NCBI GenBank assembly: GCA_008921705.1
Contig: VFFE01006074.1
Span: 350,571-414,570, forward strand
Direction of reading: 5' to 3'
Origin: Burhinus oedicnemus
Lineage: Eukaryota; Chordata; Aves; Charadriiformes; Burhinidae
DNA: 64,000 nucleotides
The notes below the pieces were generated by a model. That model had not been told where the DNA came from and searched no databases. It was given only the letters and a program-made list of their open reading frames with translations. Shown here piece by piece: positions 1-12,847 of the stretch. Position numbers and translations under genes: made by a program. How positions within the stretch are numbered: position 1 is the stretch's first letter; each line of letters begins with the position of its first letter.

Positions 1-1907
1 GAAAAGGTATAATCGACAAATAGTATTGCAAGCTCTTTTCACTGTTAAACTTTTCTTTTGTTTCACACAGATACACAGCAAAGGATTTCCAAGAGTGGAA
101 ATTAAATAATCATTCTGTTCTCTTCACCACTCAGATTATGTTCCTTATGCCATTCCCCAGGAGCCATACTTTCTGCAGTTTGCTTTGGAGTTCTTTCTGA
201 AGAGACCAAACTTAAGATCCATTTGGCTATTCCAGCTCCTGCACGCCTGCTCTAATTTTGTGGTTTTGTACATGTGGATGCTAATGCAGCTTTCCAGGGC
301 TCCCGGCCTGTCAGGGTGCATGAGAGTCAGCACGGTCTGACCTAGAGAGAGGAATGACTTTGCACTGATCAGATCTAGGGTAGGGATTAGATCAGCTGCA
401 CACTGAGAATTCGGTTCCCCCTAGGTTCTAGGGTAGCAATGACTGATTGTCTTCAGGAGTGTCTAGTTTCTTGCCAGATAATTTGGCTGTACCTCCAGAT
501 TTCTGTAGGGGATAAGTTGAGGGTGTTCACGCTGCTATACTGGGAGTATCAGCTAGATTGCACCACGATTAGCTCCAAGGCCTTCCCGCAGACAAGTAAT
601 GTGGACAGACTGCATATTTGACCTCAGGATCTCTCCTACACCTTAGTATAAACACAATCACTGTGCCCTTGAAGATGTCCTTCAACAGGGCTCTTACACA
701 GGCTCCTCAGATCAGAGGCATCTGGTTCACCTCAAGTTATACGTCGCGCTGCATTCACACCATTGCAAGCACACTGTCCTCTAGGGTACGTCGTGCTTCG
801 TAGCAAAACCCTGCACCAGTGCTTTAACTTCTGAGCTGAAGGCTTGAACCAGTCACATCTACACTCCAGAGGTTTCAGGCCTCCTTGTAGAGCATCCACA
901 GGACCCAGAGAGGGGTGCGATAGAAGAATGCACCACTCCCTCCTTGGACTTGCCAAGAGGCCACTGGGGAATTATTTCAGGGCAGAGATAGGAGGATGCA
1001 GATAGCCCATAGGGAACCAGGGAAGATGCCCACTCAAAGCCATGCCCCCCCTGTGTCTTGGGACTGCCATGCAATACGACAATCTGGGGAGAAACTCAGT
1101 CCATTTAACTCCATGTCAGCATGTCCCGCAGGTTCAAAACAGATTTGTAGTTATTACAGGCAATGATTTGTAGAGAAGTATTCAAGCTTTGTTTCAAGCT
1201 CAGGACAGTTGTAGGGAGTACTGAGGTGCTCAGAAGTACAGATAATTTTTTTTATGAGTTACAAAATCAAGGTGTGAGACTGAAAATCAGTTTGAGTTTG
1301 GAATTGATTCTCTTCAGGTGAGCAAGGGAAGCTATCAGCTTCCCCAGCAAATAGCCATGCAAACGAACTTAAAAAAAAATAAAAATGGAGATTGTATGTG
1401 AGGAAACCAAACCCAAGGGACTGGATTTATAAAGGGGGGAGGGGGAGAGTCTGAAGGTGTGTCTGAAGCACAGGATCAGCCAAAAATGTGTTTCCCCAGA
1501 GCAAAAGAAGAGCTAGGAAAAGTGGACATCTTTACTATCAGTACGGAGCAGTCCTGAACAGAACCACAGGAAAGGTGAGGTGTGATAGATACCAAAAGGA
1601 GGCAAATATGTACAAGCCCTGGAGGGTGCTGTGACTGTACCAGAACAGGAGCTGCAGACCCAGGCTGGTGGTGCCTGAAAGGAGGAACATGACTGTGGGC
1701 ATGCTGTAGGTGCTGGAGTCTCTTTTTATGACTCTATTTCAGAGCTATACAATTGAGGTCCTTTTGCAGAGGAAATGGTTACATCTGAATCCGCTAAGAC
1801 ACAGAAAATCTAGTGGGAAATAGGGAGTGTATAAAGCCATTCTAGTCTACGAAGGAGTTCATGTGTCACCAGCCTCCTAAGACTGCTTGGCTTCCTACTT
1901 TTTACTG
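1..1907. other. Unique non-coding sequence
   Basis: I see no gene, RNA or recognisable repeat here. Open frames are short and lack conserved-looking composition. A purine-rich stretch with two G runs lies near 1433-1450, and there is a short A-rich run near 1369-1385. The stretch reads as ordinary intergenic or intronic avian DNA. Confidence 0.6.
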
Positions 1908-1998
1908 GAAGTTATCCTCACAATGCCCTGATGAAGTAGGGAAGCATTTGCTGTGTTTTTCCAGACAAACAAAGCACTGAGTAGATTCAGTAATTACC
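1908..1998 (-). repeat. MIR-like SINE remnant
   Basis: The stretch reads TATCCTCACAATGCCCTGAT, then GAAGTAGGGAAGC, then a decayed version of the 'cagatgaggaaactgag' block and a short 'gattcagtaatt' segment. This is the order seen in the antisense strand of the mammalian/amniote MIR core (tcctcacaacaaccctatgaggtaggtac). The match is by memory of the consensus and is strongly decayed. An L2 3' end is the alternative, because the two families share this tail. The tRNA-derived head is not visible. Confidence 0.55.
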
Positions 1999-4900
1999 CT
2001 GGGGAATTTCCTTTGTCGCTACCCACACGTGTTTTCAACGTGATGTTGGTTTCTGGCTGGCCCTGGTTTTACTTTGATCCACCAGACCATCTCCTTCAGC
2101 TTGCACTAACCAAGAGCTAGGATCTTTCTTCAGCGGGTAAGTCTGCAAGTTACTGGTGCAGCAAAGGTTTTATTACTGGATGTTAGCGGTTCTTTCTGTG
2201 AAATTCTGAGTAAGGGGAAGGAAATTCCAAACCAATTATGTAGCAGAGAAAAGGAGCAAAATTCATCAAAGAAACAAAGCCTTGTAAATTAATCACTCAA
2301 CTGATGGTCTTTTTTATTTTTTCTCCACTCACGTGGACAGGACCCTACATGGCTAGAGGAAAAAAATCCCAATAAGAAGCTTTGGTTTTGCCTACACAGC
2401 ACAGACTGATTAAAGGCCTTTTTGCTGGGTTGTTATCCTTTTATTAGCATGAATCTAATAATAATAATATCACCACAAGTATATTTACTTTGCTGATGCC
2501 AGAGGGCCTCCAGGCAACTTAATAAAATGCAGCTCAAAGAGCGCTTGATCATTAATAGGACAATGTGCTGAAATAAAACTGAGAGCAAGGGTGAACTAAA
2601 AGCCAAGGATCCATCTCCAGTGCATGCAGGCTGACAATAAGCCAGCTAAAATGTCTGTCCTCTTTTTGCAGCGGCTTCAGAGCGCTGTGTATGTTGAACA
2701 CAATGGATGTGTTAGCTATTGGCATCTGCAAAATAAACAGATCCATATATCCCAGTCTTAGGCTTCTGAAAACAAGATGCTAATCTCTCTCTGCTCAGAG
2801 CTCTCTGGCTCTGGCATTTATCATGAGGCCAAACCCACAAAAGGGCAGAAAGAAGACTAAATCCAAAGCTGTGGAAAGCATCAGAAAGGCTTCCAAGTTT
2901 TCAGGTGGGTTTTGGTCAAACCTAGTTTTCTCTTGCCTTTCCCTCTTGCTCCAGGACGAAGACAAACCTTTGGCATAGGATGCTTTTGAAGGCTAACCGA
3001 GTTCCTTAATGACATTGAGAGGTTTCATCTGAGAGCCCTGGAGACTGAATGTGACCTTCTGTTGTTACCACATGACACTGAGAGTACATTTCCAGGCTCC
3101 ATGTCCCCCCCTTTTCAGCCCTCACTCACTGCTGTTGGCACTTGAAGTATTTCTGCTCAGACAAGGAGGAGGAGCTGCACGGACTGAATTCTCCAGCTGC
3201 GTCTAGTTGGCATCTGCCACTGGGCGAATGAAAGAAATGTCTCTATCCTAGTGGCTTGAGCAGGATGTGTCATTTTTCACCTATGCAACTTTTCTGCTGT
3301 GTCCATTGGGATGCGCTCCCAGTGATCCATGTTGGTAACACAACCTGCTGTAGAAGTCTGCATCCAGAAAGAGCTCATTCAGAGGTAAAGGAGGTGGAGG
3401 AGGCAGTCTACATTTTCCGAAATAACAGAAAAGTGGATGGGACAGACATGCTGAAGAGGCAGACACTCATGGAGTTGAGTGGAGAGAAGGGAAAAGGACA
3501 TTGCTCCTGTGGAGATTTGGTTCTGTCTTAACCTCCACCTGCTGTGGACTTTCCCAGCTTGTCCTCCATTTCCCCTTGCCTTTTGGATCCCATCCCTATC
3601 CTCTGTGGGAAAGCGCTGGCAGCAGACAGCTGCTAGGGATCAGATCCAAGAAGTGGCTCCATGCTTAAAGCCAGATGTGTGGCAACAGAACGTGGATGAG
3701 GAGGCGGAGAGGAAAGGAGCTGGGAAGGATAACCTTGAACAGCTGGGACAGAGGAACAGAGCTGTTTGTCCCATGCCCATGACACAAGCAGCGGAAGGAC
3801 AAGAACTCTCTGAAGCTGAGGCCTGGTATCAGGAAGAGCCTCCATGTGCTGCTGGGTTAGATGTGACGGCTGTCCAGGAGCTGAATGGACACTTCACTCA
3901 AACCTCTCACATTGTATGTTTGAAAGGATGGGGAAGTGGGAGGTGGCATTTCTTGACTGGCGTTTTTCCAAAGCAGAAGAACAATACAAATCCATAAACA
4001 TTCTCATGTGCTGCTACAAACAGAGCTGCTGACTGGATCATGTCCCCGATTCTTTAACACTGAAGTATGTGGAGCAGGGCAGAGGGACTGCATTGCATGG
4101 TACAGTCTTTACCACACCGCTGAAGTGCTATTTAGTGAACCCACAGGCTTGTTCTGGACAGGTTGTTGGGGAATATTGCTCAAACACAAACACGTTTACC
4201 TCCACATTGATTTTCAGAAGCCATCTTTGCAACATGTCAAGACAAAAATCACCACCAAAACATCCTCTCTGTCCATCCAGTCAGATATTTAGGATGATGG
4301 AGGTTTAACAGTCTTCACTTGGCACCAGGATAATTATTTGAGGTTGCTGCCACACACAGAGACATCCCACCATCAGGTTCAAAAAACAGTAGAAAAGGAA
4401 TTTTTTTCAGTAAGTGAATTGATTCCTAATTAAATCAGGTATAATTACAAAATGGCTGGCGAGTTTTCTGTGACGAAATTCTCCTTGGCTGCAAGAGTCT
4501 ATAGCTGCTAGCTCAAAAACCACAAACTGTGCATGCAAACACAGTACATGTAATTAGATTACAGATTAAAAGAGATTTTATCAAAACATTTGTGAGAACC
4601 AAATAAAAAGTTGAAATTTGCAAAAAGTAAAAATAAATGCAATAAAAAAAATTAAACTTAAATAGTAGTTGTAAAATGTTGACCATTTGGACAGTGCACA
4701 AATGCACAGTGGGGAGTTGTTATTTGAACTCTAGATGTGTGGGCCACACCATACTGAGTTATACATGCCCTGTTATCTGACAAAGATGAAGAAGCCAGGC
4801 TCTACAGATGATGTATTTTAAGGTACAGGCACGTGATGAAAAAGGGCAGAGTTAAGGCTGAACTTTTCCGCCATTCTTCTAAATTACCTTAAGATTAGTG

Positions 4901-5262
4901 CTACGTAGACAATGGCTTTTTTGCACAGGATGTTTTATTTTAGCATTAATCTCAATTCTCTCCCTCCCCTTCACCTCTCTGGATCTCTGGGAATGAGAGT
5001 GGTTCTCACAGGAGAGCTTTCCTGTGACCCAATTATCTAAACACATAAAAAAACATAAAAGGGTCCCCACCTAAGTCATGTCATGCTAACTCAAACTATT
5101 TTTTATCTTCCCTGAAAGAAGAAGCTAAAAATACACATTGTTTGTTTGTGACCGATGATAAATGGACTATGCCTCCTGCTCTCAGGGGGTAAGAAACCAC
5201 ATCACAAATGAACTTAATATCACCGCATAGATCCCTGTCTTCAGCACTCTCGGCAGAAAATA
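1999..5262. other. Unique non-coding sequence
   Basis: No gene is recognised. The longest open frame is 172 codons on the plus strand (3479-3997). It is Trp-, Gln- and Glu-rich with no recognisable motif, and other frames overlap it, so I take it as chance. The part from about 2280 to 2760 is AT-rich with several TAAT-type words and no low-complexity structure; it is discussed as a possible regulatory element. No splice-bounded exon stood out. Confidence 0.55.
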
Positions 5263-5273
5263 GGGGGGGGGGG
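5263..5273 (+). repeat. Poly-G run (G11)
   Basis: Eleven G residues in a row, followed directly by TTAATTAAT. Runs like this often vary in length between individuals and are prone to sequencing error. Confidence 0.9.
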
Positions 5274-7165
5274 TTAATTAATAAGAGGTGTGCTTCTGTC
5301 CCCCCCAAACTCTACATGTCCTTACCTACACATAGCTAAGGCCTCTGTGTTGCAAACAAAAGGCGTCTGAGAGGAGGCCAGTCTTAGGAAAAAGTAACCT
5401 AGGTTCTTATGGGGAGTCCAGGTCATGGCAAGGAACACTGGTATCAGCGTGTTGTACTTCATATCATTCAGTAAATGTACGGAAGGAAGGAAAGGTGTTT
5501 TTTTTTTTCTGCCCAGTGAGTTATCTCCCTGCCTTTGATACATACGAGGAGTAGCTGAACTCCATTTACCCCTCTTTACTCTCTACCACACCCATTAGCT
5601 CTAGCTCTGATTTGCAGTGAGTACCTCAAAACTTTAGAGAACAGAAGTAAAGCCACAAAGTCCTCAGGGCAGGGACTTCAGCAGCTCCTGTGCCTGTGAC
5701 ACACAAAAGGTGCAGTAAAATGGAGTATTAGTGGATCACTGCTGAAAACCTTGAGCTATGATTTGATTCTGTGTGAGCTTTTATATATTGCTATTTGCCT
5801 CAGGGCCAGTCTGCTATTTATGAGATTAATTTCACAGTCAATTCACAAGGAAGAACATGAGCGTCAGGTATTCAGGTCTGTCCTCATGTCATCTAATCCA
5901 ATGTTTATTTAGAAAGTGTGATATATCCTATTTGTTATTCCATATCAGCTATTCTCTAGTTTTGAAAACTGTGGCCAGCCAGGCAGGAAGGGGTTGCAAC
6001 ATCATATAACTCTGGCTCTGGATTGGCAACCTAGCCAATCCACTGCCAGACAATGTCAGACATCGCCAGGTGATTATTCATCAAAATCATGGGTTGAAAG
6101 GAACATGAACAGACAGACGAGCAATCCAGTTCCTCCCCCCAACCCCAAGTCCCCTTTTTCCTCCCAGATCCTAACACTGCCTTTGGACAGAAGATCTTCT
6201 GAGGTTAGTGAGGGGGATTTATGGAACTGCTCTACAGTGAACTAGAAATAAATAAATTTGCTCGTAACATCATTCATTTCCCCCATTTTAAAAGATTCCT
6301 CCCCCTCACTGCAGAACAATTAGTACCATAGTTTCCCCTGGAAGCAAGCAACATCCAAACCAAGCCCTTTGTGTAACCACCGACCACTCTGAACTCCATC
6401 AGCTCCCTCACCCCACCTGCCTTTTTCATCTTCCCTGTGGGAAGACTTTCCCATTAGCCAAAAGGAAGTTTTTTTTCTTTCTTTTCATATGTCAGCATCA
6501 GGAATTAAGTGCAGCAGGGAGACTCTGCCATGTTAAAGGTCAGTTGCATAAGTTCTCTTAAATGGCAATTAAATGATTCTATGACAAACAGGATGCACTC
6601 GGAGTGCAGACATCAGCTCCGACCTTGGGACCTGGGAGAGTCTGGGAAAGAAAAAAACGCTTTGGGAAAATAAACATAACACCCAAAACTGTAAAAGCAG
6701 ATGAATCAGCAGAGAAACTCTATCATTTTCTCTGTGTCGCTAGGGAAATGCAAAATGTAGTAACACTTTAATTTCTTGCTCAAAGAAGCAGGCTGTCTTA
6801 AGATCAGCTGTTCATCCTACGCTGTTAAAAACAACCTGTTGAATTATCCAGTGCCAGCCCTGTGAGCGATCAGGCATTTCAGCAATTTGAGGGTAGAAGA
6901 GGCCACATCTGGTAGAAGATACACAGCTTTGTGGTATAAGTCTGGGAAAGGGGTGATGCATGATTACAGAGTGTTACATGAATGAGAGAGGAAAGAGCAA
7001 CGCTTCCTGGGAGGGAGAGGATAGGAGAAGCTGCCCCAGACCTGCTGCTCCTGGCCAGTAGCTCAACTGAAGCCTCAGAGAGGAGTGTTCAGGCACATAT
7101 GACAGCCCCATGAAGAGAACCAGCCTGAGCCACAGCCTCTTGCATGATATACTCATTACCCACCC
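5274..7165. other. Unique non-coding sequence
   Basis: No gene or clear repeat. A T-run of about 12 lies near 5498-5509. A faint resemblance to a CR1 3' end near 5870-5960 was rejected as too weak. The segment 6470-6600 contains AT-rich words such as GGCAATTAAATGATT but nothing that can be assigned. Confidence 0.55.
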
Positions 7166-7210
7166 ATCCCATCCAATTGTCCTGTCCAATCCCATCCAAT
7201 TGTCCAATCT
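7166..7210 (+). repeat. Short 23-bp tandem duplication
   Basis: The 17-base word ATCCCATCCAATTGTCC occurs at 7166-7182 and again at 7189-7205, so the period is 23 bases and there are about two copies. The copies are identical over the word, which suggests a recent slippage event. No function is implied. Confidence 0.85.
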
Positions 7211-9985
7211 TGGCAGGAGACTGACTAGCCTGGAGGGTTCATCTAATGCTTAACCTTTTTCCATATAGGTTTCTGCTGGAGCCCGAGACCCTTCATCTCT
7301 GCTGGACACCATTGGAGAAGGTTAAGATCTGCATGTAGAAAGAGCTACAGTGGGCTGCAGGGTGGATGCGTGAGGACCAGATGTCCTGGATGTCTCATAT
7401 GCTCTGCCTGGGTAAAACAATGTAAAAGGCAAAGCAGACGGGAGTTGGAGGACCCCAAAGAAGGCTTCAGTCAGACTAGGCATAACCTGATGAACAGCAC
7501 AAATCTGGAAAGTGTAAGTAAGCCAAGTGTTTTTCTGACAAACAATGAGATGTTGACCTGCCTCAAAAAGCTCACTGGGCACAATATGATGAGGAAAGGA
7601 AGGAAGCAATAAAAAGCACTGTGAATGAGGATGGAAAAAAACCATGCTTGCCAGCTAGTTCCAGATCTACAAGATCTGGAGTGGATTTCAGTGAGGAGAA
7701 ACGTGAGTCAAAAGATATTCTCTTGAGAGCCATTTTCCTGAGAAAGTTTGTGAGATATATAGGCTTCCTTAGACAAAGTGACTGGCAGCAGAAAGCAAGG
7801 AAATGCAATACAGTTTGGTCTAGGATGTGTCTCCTTGGAAGACAGTTCTGAGTTTGGGATGAGAACGGGACAGAAAGGGGGAAAGGGCAAGGTAGGTTCA
7901 GTTGAACAAAAAGGGGGGAAAGAAAAAATAAAACAAAGATGAAGAGCTCCTTGGTCTTTCAGTGCCAAAATAAAAATAAAAAAAACCTCCTTATGGAGAG
8001 CAAGGAAAATCCCCAAAACTTGAGGACAACTTAACACACTGGGCTGGGAAATGCCAATAGCTTGGGATGTAGCACATCATAGCATCATAGTGCATTGACA
8101 AAATGATCTCAGGGATGAGAGAGGACGTCTGAAATTACATAGGGAAAGAGGCAATCCAGGCCTGGACTCTCCCTTCTGTCTCTCCTCTCCAAGACTTTCC
8201 TCGCCAGTGAGAGGTGACTTTGGAAAATATGAAGAATAGGATGGGGAAGCAAAATTCACTTGGCAACATCCAATTTCAGGGGCTAGAAAGGAGAACTGAA
8301 GAGGATCCAGAGGCTGAGTTCCTGACCTCAAGGAGAATCCTGAGGGATATTTCAGCCACATTAATTCCAGCAAGCAGCGGGACATCCTGGCAGGAGATGC
8401 TGCGGGGAGGGAAAGACTGAAGTGAAGGGAAATGCTCTTGTCTAAACTAAGGCTGATTAATACCTTAGGAACCAAGGGTCTGCTCTCTGGTTTCCCAGTA
8501 CACAGTTATTCACCAGTCTGACCATGGCAACAGGTGAAAAACAGGCAGTAGACAACAGCCTGTAGGATCCTTCAAGGAAAACTCAGACCTGGCATGAATC
8601 ACCAATTCCAAAGTTTCAAGGAATAACTGGTGTAAAAACTCTTCTGTATTCCTTTCCCTCCGGTCTTACTTTTTAGGTCCCAGCTTGAGAACAGAAACAG
8701 AAATGCTAGAGAAGAGCTTGTTCTGGTTGTATTTTTCACGATATTGCATTCCTAGTTTGCTAGCAGAGCTGTGAGGCTCTGCATGCAAACCTCGGGACCG
8801 AGCAGAACCAAGTCAGCAGATGATAATGATAACGTACCGCATCAGACGACACTTTGATCTTGACACCTGGCTCTACGCTTGAGCCCTTTGGCCGACTGGA
8901 GCATCTTGGCAGCAACAAGTGTACAACTGAGGCCCCATTCCCTGGAGATCTCAGTCCATGGTCAAGATCCTGTAGCACAGGAGTTCAGATTTCACCTGGG
9001 ATGAAAGATGTGAGGCCTCAGCAAGAACAAACACCACATTCACCTTTCTGTGGCACTGTTCATCAAAAACACCCTAGAATAAGTGTAAGGCTGACTTTAT
9101 TTTGGCTAGGGAGAAACAATGTTTATCTGCACTGGAGAGAAGCTTAAGAGCTGAAGAAGAGCACAGCATCCTATCGAAACAGAAGAGAGAGTTTGAGTCA
9201 GAAGAGTGTAAATCAGCAGAGTTGGAATACGGCCAGGACACTGGCATTTGCACCAGAGCAGCAATCAAATGTACTAGAGAATTTCTAAAGACCAGAGCCG
9301 GTCAGGAGCTCAGATTTATATCTATCAACCCACAGCAACCTTGAATACCAGGCAAGGGTGTTGGCTGACAGTTGATTCAAGGAATAAAAATGCCGCCTTT
9401 GGTTACACTGCCTATGGCAACCAGGCAATGCTCTATAGGTCTCCCACCCAAGCAGCCGTCCAGTTTTCTTTATGGGCTCTGAGAGGATTAGAAGACCTGA
9501 GGATAAGTGTAAAGGTCTCCTCTGAATCATGTTGAAATTGCGGAGTTCTTGGTCCTAAACTGTGGGGAAAGGTAGCACTTTCTAACTGGAACAACCAAGC
9601 TGTCTGGAAAAGAAAATTAAACAGGTTTCAGGGGTAACGCTTTCTCCAGATCTGAGAGAGATTCTGCAGCCTCCAGACTACTTACAGGTCCAGAATAGGA
9701 AATGGAAATACCTGTTTTAGTTATTTTCTCTCACGTAGTTTTAATTACGAGGTGTTTGGAATGGCAAGTGTTATCTTGCAAGCTTTAAAAATTGTTAGCC
9801 TAGCCTAAGTTTCACGGTTATGGGATAAGGAAGATTTAGAGGGAGAGACTATTTGTTCTTAGACAGCTACAGTATTATCACTAATAATTTTGTGCATACC
9901 TAAATGATCTCCTTGGTTGCACTAGCTAATCATCTCTCCTTCATTAGTGTATTTTAACTGCCCAGCACCAATGTCAGAAAAACTC
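7211..9985. other. Unique non-coding sequence
   Basis: Open frames on both strands near 7.3-8.5 kb (up to 132 codons) overlap each other and carry no motif I recognise. No interspersed repeat is evident. The region reads as ordinary non-coding DNA. Confidence 0.55.
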
Positions 9986-10030
9986 ACTATACAGGTGAGA
10001 AACTGAGGTAAGGGGCAAATTAAAGTAGCA
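9986..10030 (-). repeat. MIR/L2-like remnant
   Basis: The stretch ACTATACAGGTGAGAAACTG followed by AGGTAAGGGGCAAATTAAAG matches the antisense MIR core block 'ttttacagatgaggaaactgaggcacagagaggttaag'. Only about 45 bases can be recognised, so the family (MIR or L2) is uncertain. Confidence 0.5.
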
Positions 10031-11084
10031 TATTCCAGGGCTGCCGGCAAAAAAGAAAATACTTGTATTCATTTTGGAGAACAGCTCCTCTTCATCTTCA
10101 TAGAGTTAATGCTCTCCTGTAAGATCTCACCCTGTGAGCTGTTGCAGTTTCTCCTGAGTCTGTAAAACAGTGACAACGGCAGAACAAGAATCATCTCTCT
10201 GTAACGGGGAGGGAGGGTACTGTATTTACTGTATTTGCTGATACACATCAAGAGAAGAGAAGTGCAGGGTGGGAAGAAAGAGAAAGAGGCAGCTTTGTTC
10301 TTGCAGCAGTTTGCTCAACAAAGCCCAGACTGTTTCAGTGATAGTGGATGCTGCATGTTTATTCTGAAAATTTATGGTTTAATTAATTTTGGGGTGAGAT
10401 AGCGAACATGGTTCAGTGCCAGATCAGGTGAAATATGATCCTAGCATTTCAAGAATTCAAGTAGCTGAGGGGGTTGACTGAATGGCACCTGAAATCCAAT
10501 AAAAGCCAGCACAATGGGAAGCCCTGGTATCTTAAAGAAAGATCTTTGGAGATTTTAAATATGTCCAGAGGGGGGAGGGGGCAGAGGGGAGCGGGCTAGA
10601 TTCATCCAGGAGTTCTTGCCTGCAATTCTGCAACTGAGCTTGTGCTTTGGAGAAAAACTTTGGAAAAGCACAAACCCTACAGAGTACAAAAGCCATCAAA
10701 ACACTGAATTGCAGGGGGAGGGCTTTAAAGAAAAAAAAAGAAATTTAAAGCTACTTTTTATTTGATTTCCAGTTTAAGGAGCAGTCATATTCAGTCATTG
10801 TTCATAACTTTCTCTCTTCTGCCAGGAAGGCTGGGAACATACCTCTGGCTTTTCTTTTTAAAATATTGACACATATTTTTAAAGGCTAGATCTTCAGTCA
10901 GGGAATATCAGAATCCCAAGATTTAAGAAACACCCCAAGTATTGAAAGACTGATTCTCACATCCCTTGTGCAAGTAAATGTATGCATACATTTTATGGAT
11001 GAACCTGGCAATATTTCACAGCTGCAGTAATCCATGGTTTCCACAGCTGTATCAGAGCATCTCATAGTATTTGTTCTACATCCT
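10031..11084. other. Unique non-coding sequence with one G-rich tract
   Basis: No gene is seen. The G-rich tract at 10570-10595 is listed separately. AT-rich sequence from 10700 to 10900 contains A-runs but no assignable element. Confidence 0.55.
10570..10595 (+). other. G-quadruplex-type motif
   Basis: Four G runs of 6, 5, 4 and 3 bases are separated by loops of 1, 4 and 3 bases (spacers A, CAGA, AGC). This meets the usual G3+N1-7 pattern on the plus strand. Whether it folds, and whether a promoter lies nearby, cannot be seen. No TATA box or CpG-rich block accompanies it. Confidence 0.7.
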
Positions 11085-11185
11085 CAGAAGGAGGAAGCAA
11101 TGTTTTTCACTGTTTACAAATGAGAAGCCATGTCACAGGACACAAAGGATTTGCGCAGTAAAACTAAAGACTGAAGCCTATATCT
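11085..11185 (-). repeat. Possible MIR-like remnant, weak
   Basis: The order 'catcctcagaaggaggaagc', a gap, then 'tgtttacaaatgagaagcc' and 'cacaggacacaaaggatttg' follows the antisense MIR core (tcctcacaa..., ttttacagatgaggaaac, cacagagaggttaag). The divergence is high and the call is tentative. Confidence 0.35.
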
Positions 11186-12825
11186 TCTGCAGTGTGAGTT
11201 ACTGCTCTAAATACTGCACGGCTCTTCCCCTGGGCAGAGCGGGAGGAACCTGCAGTGATGGTGCTGACACGGGACTGACATTCCTGAGCCAGACCTCCGG
11301 CTTTTGCAGTGTGAACATAGATGAGGCAAGAGCGGGAATTCAAATCACTCTCCAGAAGTGCCCAGCTCTCCAGAGGAAAGTGGGAGGAAACGAAGTGTGG
11401 GATTACCTATAGCATCTCCCTTTATGCTGGAAAGGAATATATGGATTGCTCAGGCAAGCCCCAGTGTCTCATCTCCCTTGCACCCTGCTGCCTTCATTTT
11501 TACGATAAGTGACCACCCCAGCTTGTCTCTCACAGAAGCAGGCACTGCAGCCAGGCATCCCAGGCCTGTCCTATAGGAAATGCTGATTTCTGTAGATGCT
11601 GCGGCCCTCTGAGATGCCTCAGCTTTAACTGGCAGCCTCAGAGAAGGGATGTAAGAACTTGGTCTCTGGAGAGTCTATTCTGTTATCCACAGAGCTAGTG
11701 ACCCACAATACTTGGTGGGGGAGGGGGGGAAGTAAATTGAAAAATATTTCCTTTCTCATCTCCTTGTGGATTTTCCCATAAGATGGTTAAGTTATAGCTT
11801 CTGCTGCATCACACATGTACCTTTTCATTTTAGTGTCTGGTCCTGACCTTTGCTCATGGCATTCAGTCTCCCATGCACACCCTGCTTAAGTCTCCTGTTG
11901 TAATTTATGACACACACTGTACACCCATTTCCTTCTGCCCTTAACTCTCCTGCGTGTGTTCTTGTTATCTCAGCTGCTCGATAGATTTGCCATATTCTAG
12001 CTAGTTTCCAAGCCTGTTCTTGTAACAGCCTCTCTCGGACAATATTCCACTATTTATGAGGGATTTAGCCCAATCTGTGAATTCCACAGCTTGCTATGAC
12101 TTCTCAGCCTAGCCTACAGCCTTCCCTCTTGAGTGAGGAGGAGTGAGATCTTTGCAGTATTCAGGTCTTGCTTGGCTTTTGGTGTGTATAGGATTCATCT
12201 ACTTGTTGAGGCTGTCAGTCAGATTTCAGTGTTGACCCTTTCCAAATTGAGAAGTCAGCACTGAACATGACTCTTCGTCAAAGGTCTGCTCCTCCACTGG
12301 AGGCAGATGACATTTGGCTTTCTTTGGTTAATGTTTCGCCTATTATTTTGGACTATAAATGGGAACATTGCAGAAAATGCAGGCTGTCATCAGTCTGTGA
12401 ATCTTTAGGGAGAATTTATTCCTCCTCCATGCTGGCTTTGTAGAAAATCATCACAATTCTCCAATTATTTCTACTGAATTTCAGTTTCCCACTCTTCCAG
12501 CAGACTCTTCCTTTGCCTCCTCAAGCCAACAAGCACCTCAGATGGCTTCCTTCCTCATGGGAGAGATGGGGCATGAAGCAGAGATCTGGAAATCCCTCAG
12601 CTCCCGCTGAAGGGCTGGGGAGGAGGGTAAGAGGCAGCCAGGAGAGATGTGGGGACACAGGGCTGCTGCGTGAGGACAGGTAATGCAGGGTGGTCAGTCT
12701 ATGACTCCAGCAGATTAAAAGCAGCTCTTAGCTGAGCAGCAGCAGGGTTGAGCTGTAGGAAGAAGATGGGTCCTGCAGTGATACGTAGCCTTGGCTTGTT
12801 TAGCAGGAGAGAAGCTGGAGAAAGT
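11186..12825. other. Unique non-coding sequence
   Basis: No gene, RNA gene or repeat recognised. Three overlapping plus-strand frames at 11071-11576 read through the same DNA without a protein-like signature. Confidence 0.55.
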
Positions 12826-12847
12826 AGGAGTCCACAGGTGGACTCCT
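12826..12847. repeat. Perfect 10-bp inverted repeat with 2-base spacer
   Basis: The arms AGGAGTCCAC (12826-12835) and GTGGACTCCT (12838-12847) are exact reverse complements around the dinucleotide AG. The flanking bases (T and G) do not pair, so the palindrome ends sharply. It could be chance, a footprint, or a cruciform-forming site. Confidence 0.9.

Noticed and set aside
3479..3997. 172-codon plus-strand frame
   Set aside because: No motif, no splice-site fit and overlapped by frames on both strands; expected by chance in this much DNA.
5870..5960. Weak likeness to a CR1 3' end (GTCATCTAATCCAA)
   Set aside because: Only one short block matches and the flanking blocks are missing.
8077..8475. 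132-codon minus-strand frame
   Set aside because: Ser/Leu/Pro-rich with no domain; overlapped by a plus-strand frame.
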